Made by a program: the position numbers and the translations under genes
Notes under the pieces: model-generated
Database searches by the model: none
What the model saw: the letters and a program-made list of their open reading frames with translations, nothing else
What the model was told of the DNA's origin: nothing
Origin: Candidatus Heimdallarchaeota archaeon
GTDB lineage: Archaea; Asgardarchaeota; Heimdallarchaeia; Heimdallarchaeales; Kariarchaeaceae
DNA length: 6,032 bases
NCBI GenBank assembly: GCA_021399405.1
Contig: JAAFKL010000298.1
Location: 1 to 6,032, forward strand
Direction of reading: 5' to 3'
Shown: positions 1 to 4,677 of the stretch, one piece after another
How positions within the stretch are numbered: position 1 is the stretch's first letter
How the letters are laid out: each line of letters begins with the position of its first letter

Positions 1-57
1 AGTTGTGCTGGGTTCAACCCATTCACCATTAATGTAATTTTTTAATTTATCAACCAT
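1..57 (-). CDS. Aldehyde dehydrogenase N-terminus (possibly methylmalonate-semialdehyde dehydrogenase), partial
   Basis: The minus strand from an ATG at 57-55 reads MVDKLKNYINGEWVEPSTT and stays open to the left edge, so only 19 residues are visible. The 'NYINGEWV' segment is the typical first beta-strand motif of NAD(P)-dependent aldehyde dehydrogenases. The preceding 'KLKNY' resembles the CoA-acylating methylmalonate/malonate-semialdehyde dehydrogenases (MmsA/IolA), which convert methylmalonate or malonate semialdehyde to propionyl-CoA or acetyl-CoA. Aldehyde dehydrogenase is fairly secure. The subfamily is a guess, because the catalytic Cys and the cofactor-binding residues lie outside the window. 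A purine-rich stretch (GAGAAGATAACC before ATG) could act as a weak ribosome binding site, and a TATA-like box lies about 40 bp upstream. A dihydropyrimidinase gene further upstream on the same strand fits a pyrimidine or beta-amino-acid degradation context. Confidence 0.72.
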   Translation of the reverse strand, partial: MVDKLKNYINGEWVEPSTT

Positions 58-95
58 GGTTATCTTCTCTAATTATGTATTTTTCTGAATAACTT

Positions 96-108
96 CCTAT
101 TAAATAAG
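96..108 (-). promoter_or_regulatory. Candidate archaeal TATA box for the aldehyde dehydrogenase gene
   Basis: The minus strand reads CTTATTTAATAGG here, preceded by an A/G-rich stretch (AAGATTAA) that could serve as a BRE. Initiation about 25 bp downstream would give a 5' leader of roughly 20 nt ending at the ATG at 57. The position is sensible, but the whole region is AT-rich, so chance matches are likely. Confidence 0.33.
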
Positions 109-207
109 TTAATCTTGCTTGTCATTGACTATTCTAAATATCCACAACTGCTTTTTTGCAAGACACCAACAGGGATGCAAACGCGGATTTTCATACCCTA
201 AAGATCT

Positions 208-1179
208 TTAATTTCTCATGATTTCAGCACATTCGATACAATATTTGCTTGAAAATGATAATTCTTCACCATTGGTAACAAATGACTGACGAACATGATC
301 TAGTTGAGTCCAGTATCCTTCATCATCACGAATATTACCACATCTTGCACAAACTGGGGCTAGTTTCTCTAATTTATCTATCTTATCCTCAGCTTTTGCT
401 AGTTGTTTCTCCAAAGCAGCAGCTCTTGGTGGAAGCAAATATCTTATAATTGGAGTTCGGTTAGTAATAAACTCAGATAGGTTATGTGGTCTAATAATTA
501 GGAGGATAATTAGAATGGTACCGAATCCAGCTCCAAATATTAATTTTGCAAAGATCCCATCAAGAATCGAAAGATTACTTCCTGGAAATAGAAAATTAAT
601 TCCAATTGGATAAAGAATGCCGTCAATTACTAAGACAATTACATATCCGATTCCCAAAAGAATTGTTACTGAAATTTGAGATTGGTATTTTAAAGTGGCT
701 TTTTTAATAAAAAATAAAATCACTAATATTTCGCTAGAATATAGCACAAGTGAGAGTAGAAGAGATCTAAGGGTAAATTCTAATAACACGTCAGAGATAT
801 CTAGATAGTTCACAACGTGTTCAGAATCCAATATATGATTTATCAGATAAAAAAGTAGGAAAAGTAGAATAGCATTAATAATAATTATGTAAATCAAGTT
901 CCTAACTACTTTTGGTTCAGGTTGAGAGCTAATTAAGTAGACGGTTGCAAATATTAAAGCTGAATACGCAATATCACCTCCAAAAAGGCTATATTTTGAA
1001 GTTAAGGTTATGGAATACAAATTGTCGAACAATTGAACAAGTGTAAATAAAACTCCTAAATAAACATAATTAAGATTAATTTGTTCATTTTGCTTCATGA
1101 AGCTACCTAAGATAGGAGGAAAGGAATATATTAGAAAATGAGCTAGAATTATTAGCATAAGTGTTATTGTTATTGCCAA
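208..1179 (-). CDS. Seven-helix membrane protein with C-terminal coiled coil and CxxC...CxxC zinc-ribbon-like sensory module
   Basis: The 323-residue product has about seven hydrophobic segments (approx. residues 3-20, 38-58, 69-86, 93-116, 137-158, 168-198, 207-229). A charged linker and a short predicted coiled coil (about 252-273, AALEKQLAKAEDKIDKLEK) follow. The C-terminal module has C277xxC280 and C314xxC317 around 'GNIRDDEGYW'. That module matches the 'CxxCxxIRDDxGYW...CxxC' domain often found at the C-terminus of bacterial and archaeal PAS, histidine-kinase and response-regulator proteins, and it probably binds zinc. No kinase, GGDEF, receiver or phosphatase domain is present. The membrane part vaguely recalls VUT/YhhQ-like or MASE-type sensor regions, but I cannot assign it. 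The start is a TTG at 1179-1177, with an in-frame TGA just upstream. An alternative ATG at residue 8 (1158) would trim the first helix. A role as a membrane sensor or adaptor is inferred. Confidence 0.82.
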   Translation of the reverse strand: MAITITLMLIILAHFLIYSFPPILGSFMKQNEQINLNYVYLGVLFTLVQLFDNLYSITLTSKYSLFGGDIAYSALIFATVYLISSQPEPKVVRNLIYIIIINAILLFLLFYLINHILDSEHVVNYLDISDVLLEFTLRSLLLSLVLYSSEILVILFFIKKATLKYQSQISVTILLGIGYVIVLVIDGILYPIGINFLFPGSNLSILDGIFAKLIFGAGFGTILIILLIIRPHNLSEFITNRTPIIRYLLPPRAAALEKQLAKAEDKIDKLEKLAPVCARCGNIRDDEGYWTQLDHVRQSFVTNGEELSFSSKYCIECAEIMRN

Positions 1180-1350
1180 TCTAAATCACTAAGTCGCTTA
1201 TTTTGAAATCTGAAAAATCAAATAATAAAGAAATTCGATTCAATTTTGATAATATTAACAAAACTACTAGAAGTATAAATCTTTAAAATATATTTTATGC
1301 AAGAAAATCTGAAATAGAATTTGAAAGTTATTTATTAAACTCGCAATTAA
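1180..1350. other. AT-rich intergenic spacer between LRR and membrane-protein genes
   Basis: These 171 bp separate the stop of the LRR gene from the TTG start of the membrane-protein gene, both on the minus strand. The stretch is very AT-rich and shows no convincing ORF or RNA gene. A minus-strand TTTATACTT at 1274-1282 is a possible TATA box for the downstream membrane-protein gene; it would give a long leader of roughly 75 nt. A short direct repeat, CAGATTT preceded by T's on the minus strand, occurs near 1207-1216 and 1305-1315. The spacer is long enough that the membrane-protein gene probably has its own promoter. Confidence 0.4.
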
Positions 1351-2277
1351 TTAATGATTATGCACAACACAACCGCGATCAACCAGATCATCAACCCAAT
1401 CGGGTAATGTTGATATTTTATTCCACCTCAAATCTAACTTCTCTAATTTAGGTATCTGAGATAGATCAATATTTGATAGATCTATTTTATTGGCTCTTAG
1501 ATCCAAAAACTGAAGATTTTGTAATTTACTTATCGATTCAGGTAAAGCTGTAAGATTGTTATATCTAAGATTTAGTTCCTTGAGTTGACTCATATTCTCT
1601 ATCGATTCAGGAAGTGATGTCAACTCATTTCCTTGGAGATCCAAATTGATTAAATTTGATAAGCCTCCAATACCTTCTGGAAGAGATGTTAGTCTATTAT
1701 TCATGATATGCAATTCTTTTAGATTTACCAAATTTCCTACGCTTTCAGGAAGGAAAGAAATTTTGTTGTTGTATAGTCTGAATTCAATGAGATTCTCAAA
1801 TACACCTATCCATTCTGGTAATTGTTTAAATTGATTATCCGTTATATTTAGATACTTTAGACTGTGTAGAGATTTCATTGAAATTGGTAGATAATCAAAT
1901 AGATTATTGCTTAGATACAAAAATTCCAAATTTTTCAGTTTTCCAACTGCTTCTGGAATAATAGTAAGAGAATTATGACCTGCGTCAAGCATTTTTAACT
2001 TGTTCAAACTTCCAATTTGATCAGAAATCTCAATTAGGTGATTTACCGAGATATTTAGTATTTCAAGATCCTTAAGTTGCCAAATCAGGTCAGAAATTAA
2101 TTCTAATTTATTATTGTATAAACTGAGCATTTCTAAATTTCTAAAATCTTTGATTTCACTAGGTAATTCAAATAATTTATTACTATCGAGATATAAAATT
2201 AAAATATTTGATTTATTTTCCACATTTTGCAATAATCCTTGTGAGAATTTTTCTGTAAGATTTAATGTTTTATGCAT
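1351..2277 (-). CDS. Cytoplasmic leucine-rich-repeat protein, 23-residue Shoc2/ROCO-like type
   Basis: The 308-residue protein is almost entirely leucine-rich repeats with consensus LPxxIxxLxxLxxLxLxxNxLxx. Repeats run in strict 23-residue register from about residue 15 to 290, giving twelve units without an insertion. A short polar N-terminal segment (1-14) and an 18-residue tail with 'LPDWVDDLVDRGCVVHNH' close the solenoid. Unit 11 (268-290) lacks the usual LP start, and units 2 and 3 of the canonical set begin with 'IS'. There is no signal peptide or membrane helix, so the product should be cytoplasmic. Such LRRs bind proteins; in eukaryotes this class scaffolds small GTPases (Shoc2, Roco). 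No GTPase or kinase domain is fused here and the partner is unknown. The ATG at 2277 has a weak AGGA 7 nt upstream. The gene lies 43 bp downstream of the dihydropyrimidinase stop on the same strand, so read-through transcription is possible. Confidence 0.9.
   Translation of the reverse strand: MHKTLNLTEKFSQGLLQNVENKSNILILYLDSNKLFELPSEIKDFRNLEMLSLYNNKLELISDLIWQLKDLEILNISVNHLIEISDQIGSLNKLKMLDAGHNSLTIIPEAVGKLKNLEFLYLSNNLFDYLPISMKSLHSLKYLNITDNQFKQLPEWIGVFENLIEFRLYNNKISFLPESVGNLVNLKELHIMNNRLTSLPEGIGGLSNLINLDLQGNELTSLPESIENMSQLKELNLRYNNLTALPESISKLQNLQFLDLRANKIDLSNIDLSQIPKLEKLDLRWNKISTLPDWVDDLVDRGCVVHNH
1408..2235 (-). repeat. Twelve in-register 69-bp coding units (LRR array)
   Basis: Residues 15-290 of the LRR protein split into exactly twelve 23-residue units, that is 12 x 69 = 828 bp, with no indel. 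The DNA copies have diverged, so this is an old coding repeat rather than a recent tandem duplication. The most alike units are residues 176-198, 199-221, 222-244 and 245-267, each starting LPE-(S/G)-(I/V). Confidence 0.85.
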
Positions 2278-2320
2278 TTACAAATCCTGAAACTGTTGCT
2301 GTTGAAATTGTATTTGCAAT

Positions 2321-3718
2321 TTATTGACCAAAGTCACCAGAGGAACCACGTTTGATGAACGTCCCAAATCCTTGTTCGCCAACACATTTCCCATCTTGGG
2401 CTATGACTTTTCCACGTAAAATAGTAGTTTTTGGATAACCTTTGAATGTTTTACCTTGATAAGGACTCCAATCACAATTGGTTTCCATATTATTATGATC
2501 GACAGTGACTGTCATATTTGGATCAAAGATAACAATGTCAGCATCAGTTCCGGGATGTAATGAACCCTTCTCAGGATACATACCAAATACTTTGGCAGGA
2601 TTTGTACTTGCAACTGCTACCATTCTATTTAAATCTAATTTTCCTTCTCTAACCCCGTCGTTATACAATATTGGCAGCATTAATTCACTACCTGGCATCC
2701 CCATGGGGATCTTTCGGTAATCTCCTTCCCACAACGCTTTTTGCTCTGAATTGAATGTACAAGTATCTGTACCAATGACTGATAGTGATCCATCATTCAA
2801 TCCAACCCATAATTTTTCACCATCTTCAGGCTTTTTAAGCTGTGGACAGGTTGCATAGAAGTGACCATTTTCTCCTTTGAAGAGCTCATCATCAAGCAAG
2901 AGATATTGTGGGCAGGTTTCACCAACAACCTTGATACCTTTTTTGCGAGCTTCTCGAACCATATCAGCACCTTCTTTTGTTGACATGTGAACTATGTATA
3001 AACTTCCACCAGTGTATTCCGCCCATGTGATAGCCCTTTGAATTGCTTCGTATTCCGTAGCATTAGGTCTTGTAAGAGTATGTAGATACGCACCTTGTTG
3101 CTCCATTTCCTCTTTAGAACTGTGTTCTGCATGCATTGAATCAATTAGATCTACTGATTCTGCATGAACTTGTACCATGCCCCCATGTTTTTGTGTTTCT
3201 TCTAAAGCCTCTATGATCATTGGGTCAGTTGCCAGCCATCCTTCGTTACGGTAAATCATAAACATCTTGAATGTAGTAATTCCTGCCTTACACAAAGGTC
3301 CGATTTCTTCTCTTACCTCATCATCCCATCTTGTAAGGGCACCATGCAATCCGAAATCAACATAGACGTTATCTTCAGCTTCAGCTTTTCTGTTATTGAC
3401 TGTTTCTGTTAGTGAATCAGCTCGATCTTTAGGGATGGCAAAATCTACGACTGTAGTAATTCCACCAGCTGCTGCTGCCCTAGTACCTGTTTGCCAGGTA
3501 TCGGCACTAACAGTACCTCCAAATGGTAAGGATAAATGAACATGAGCATCAATCATTCCAGGCATGACAAACATACCCTTTGCATCGATTACTTTTGTAT
3601 CACCATTAGTCTTGATATTATCTCCGATTGCTGCAATCTTACCTCCCTTTATTCCGATGTCAGCTTCATATTTTTCGTGGGCTGTGACAATGGTCCCACC
3701 TTTGATTATAGTATCCAT
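2321..3718 (-). CDS. hydA: Dihydropyrimidinase / D-hydantoinase-family cyclic amidohydrolase
   Basis: This cytosolic binuclear-metal amidohydrolase should open the ring of dihydrouracil/dihydrothymine or related hydantoins. Starting at the ATG at 3718 gives 465 residues, the usual family length, with the N-terminus MDTIIKGGTIVTAHE expected for the small beta-sandwich domain. Metal ligands appear in order: H59xH61 ('DAHVHL'), K151 to be carboxylated ('TTFKMFM'), H185 ('VQVHAES'), H244 ('YIVHMST') and D318 ('IGTDTCTF'). Y156 after the lysine matches the substrate-binding tyrosine, and 'GETCPQYL' is also typical. A longer frame from a TTG at 3799 would add 27 residues unlike any family N-terminus, so I reject it. 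The motif after the aspartate is TDTCT rather than the classical SDHCP; I recall this in a subgroup of prokaryotic homologues, so the true substrate may differ from dihydropyrimidines. No strong ribosome binding site is seen, which fits a leaderless transcript. The aldehyde dehydrogenase at the left edge may act later in the same pathway. Confidence 0.93.
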   Translation of the reverse strand: MDTIIKGGTIVTAHEKYEADIGIKGGKIAAIGDNIKTNGDTKVIDAKGMFVMPGMIDAHVHLSLPFGGTVSADTWQTGTRAAAAGGITTVVDFAIPKDRADSLTETVNNRKAEAEDNVYVDFGLHGALTRWDDEVREEIGPLCKAGITTFKMFMIYRNEGWLATDPMIIEALEETQKHGGMVQVHAESVDLIDSMHAEHSSKEEMEQQGAYLHTLTRPNATEYEAIQRAITWAEYTGGSLYIVHMSTKEGADMVREARKKGIKVVGETCPQYLLLDDELFKGENGHFYATCPQLKKPEDGEKLWVGLNDGSLSVIGTDTCTFNSEQKALWEGDYRKIPMGMPGSELMLPILYNDGVREGKLDLNRMVAVASTNPAKVFGMYPEKGSLHPGTDADIVIFDPNMTVTVDHNNMETNCDWSPYQGKTFKGYPKTTILRGKVIAQDGKCVGEQGFGTFIKRGSSGDFGQ

Positions 3719-3744
3719 AATATATGCTTGTGAGGATCTGGACC

Positions 3745-3757
3745 TATTTTTAAAAGC
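3745..3757 (-). promoter_or_regulatory. Candidate TATA box for hydA, implying a near-leaderless transcript
   Basis: The minus strand reads TTTTAAAAATA here. Initiation about 25 bp downstream would fall within a few bases of the ATG at 3718. That agrees with the absence of a good Shine-Dalgarno site and supports this ATG over the upstream TTG at 3799, which would lie upstream of the box. Evidence is only by position and AT content. Confidence 0.35.
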
Positions 3758-3984
3758 GTATTTTCGTTGGGGGGAATTAATGAATGAAATAACAATCAAG
3801 ATTGGGATTTGAAGTCATATTAATAATTCTTACACCGTAAAAAGCGGGCTGACATTATATATCGCCATCTTGAAAGGCTTTGTGCTTCATTTTTAATTAT
3901 GCATAGAACAGATGACCCTATATCTACTATAAGCTTGATAGTTTTTAATAAAAAATGGATTTTATGGTTCCTTCCTGATAAATG

Positions 3985-3993
3985 TTTATATTT
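3985..3993 (+). promoter_or_regulatory. Candidate TATA box for the hcp-kelch pair
   Basis: TTTATATTT is a good archaeal TATA match, preceded by the purine-rich GATAAATG that could act as BRE. A start about 25 bp downstream (near 4014) would leave a leader of about 22 nt containing AGGA at 4028-4031, six bases before the ATG at 4038. The same promoter would serve both plus-strand genes. Confidence 0.42.
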
Positions 3994-4037
3994 CAACGTT
4001 AAGGGCATTGTTCACTAATAATTAAGTAGGAATTAAC

Positions 4038-4673
4038 ATGACTAATAAAAATGTAAAATACAAATATGGACTAATTCTATTAGTCCCTTTAGTACTATCC
4101 ATGTTGTTTATGGGAATAAACAATTATACATCTGCAACATCAGATGATGGACTTGATCTTAATCAATCAGAACTCGGGATTATCCTCAATGCGGGAATCC
4201 ATTTGAGATTACAAATAGATGGAAGTGATATTGAAGGAGAATCAACAATAACATCGATGGATAGAGAAGGTACCATTGAGGTTTGGTCTTATAGATATGA
4301 ACTCAGTACACCAAGACAAGAAGCATCTGGAGCTTTAGCTGGGAGAAGACAACATAGCCCCATAGTTATTACCAAGCGAGTAGATAAGTCATCACCATTA
4401 CTTTTCAAAGCATTAGCAATGAATGAACCCGTAACATCTGCGGAGTTTAGATTCTTCAGACCAGATCGGACCGGAAGTGGTGCTGAGGAACATTATTTGA
4501 CTGTGCTCATTGAGAATGGATATGTAGCCCTATTTAGAACCTTCACTCTATCAGATATTGGAGGTGGGAATGTTCAAGTAATGGAGGAAGTTTCTTTTGT
4601 CTTTCAAGACATAACAATCACATATGAACCAACTGGTGCGACACACATGGATAGTTGGAGAGGAGAGGCATAA
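4038..4673 (+). CDS. hcp: Hcp/TssD-family (type VI secretion tube-like) protein with N-terminal signal peptide or membrane anchor
   Basis: The 211-residue product begins with basic residues and one hydrophobic stretch (about 11-27, GLILLVPLVLSMLFMG), then a polar linker to about residue 50. Residues about 53-211 match bacterial Hcp in order: 'HLRLQIDGSDIEGES' (family 'KIDGIKGES'), 'GTIEVWSYRYELSTPR' (78-93), 'SGALAGRRQHSP' (97-108; family SGxxTGKRQHKP), 'ITKRVDKSSPLLFKAL' (111-126; family ITKELDKSTPLL), 'AEFRFFRP' (135-142), 'MEEVSFVFQDITITYEP' (182-198) and the end 'GATHMDSW' (200-207; family GITAMDDW). Hcp forms hexameric rings that stack into the inner tube of type VI machines or are released as effectors. 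Ordinary Hcp has no signal peptide, so the added N-terminus is odd and suggests export or anchoring outside the membrane. No sheath, TssB/C, VgrG or baseplate gene is visible. A Kelch gene starts 4 bp downstream. Hcp-fold homology is strong; a secretion function is not implied. Confidence 0.88.
   Translation: MTNKNVKYKYGLILLVPLVLSMLFMGINNYTSATSDDGLDLNQSELGIILNAGIHLRLQIDGSDIEGESTITSMDREGTIEVWSYRYELSTPRQEASGALAGRRQHSPIVITKRVDKSSPLLFKALAMNEPVTSAEFRFFRPDRTGSGAEEHYLTVLIENGYVALFRTFTLSDIGGGNVQVMEEVSFVFQDITITYEPTGATHMDSWRGEA
4657..4668 (+). promoter_or_regulatory. Ribosome binding site of the kelch gene inside the 3' end of hcp
   Basis: The purine run GGAGAGGAGAGG within the last hcp codons (encoding part of WRGE) is the strongest Shine-Dalgarno-like sequence in the window. 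It ends 9 bp before a TTG at 4678, which begins a clear signal peptide. This site decides the TTG start and implies translational coupling to hcp. Confidence 0.65.
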
Positions 4674-4677
4674 TTCG

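Larger units (their letters stand above)
3719..4037. other. Divergent intergenic region between hydA and the hcp-like gene
   Basis: These 319 bp separate the two outward-facing gene blocks and should hold promoters for both. On the minus side there is a TATA-like box near 3745-3757; on the plus side one lies at 3985-3993. A near-palindrome CTATAAGCTTGATAG (3927-3941), immediately followed by TTTTTAATAAAAA (3942-3954), sits between them and could be an operator, or could be a chance AT-rich symmetry. A 62-codon open frame on the minus strand (3820-4008) has no recognisable features and I do not call it. I see no tRNA, sRNA or mobile-element remnant. Confidence 0.5.

Noticed and set aside
155..181. 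Inverted repeat TTTGCA...TGCAAA with a 15-base loop downstream of the membrane-protein gene
   Set aside because: A six-base stem with a long loop is weak. On the minus strand it is followed by A's rather than T's, so it is not a terminator for the gene ending at 208.
1646..1834. Open frame on the plus strand opposite the LRR gene
   Set aside because: It is antisense to a strongly supported repeat protein; repeat periodicity of the LRR gene creates such shadow frames.
3719..3799. 27-residue N-terminal extension of the dihydropyrimidinase from a TTG at 3799
   Set aside because: The added residues do not resemble the family, the ATG at 3718 gives the standard 465-residue length, and a TATA-like box lies inside the extension.
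3536..3812. Overlapping plus-strand open frames opposite the 5' part of hydA
   Set aside because: They are antisense to a gene with all catalytic motifs intact, and their products show no recognisable features.
3820..4008. 62-codon open frame on the minus strand in the divergent region
   Set aside because: It has no domain, no ribosome binding site and unremarkable composition, and it would cover the candidate hcp promoter; probably chance.
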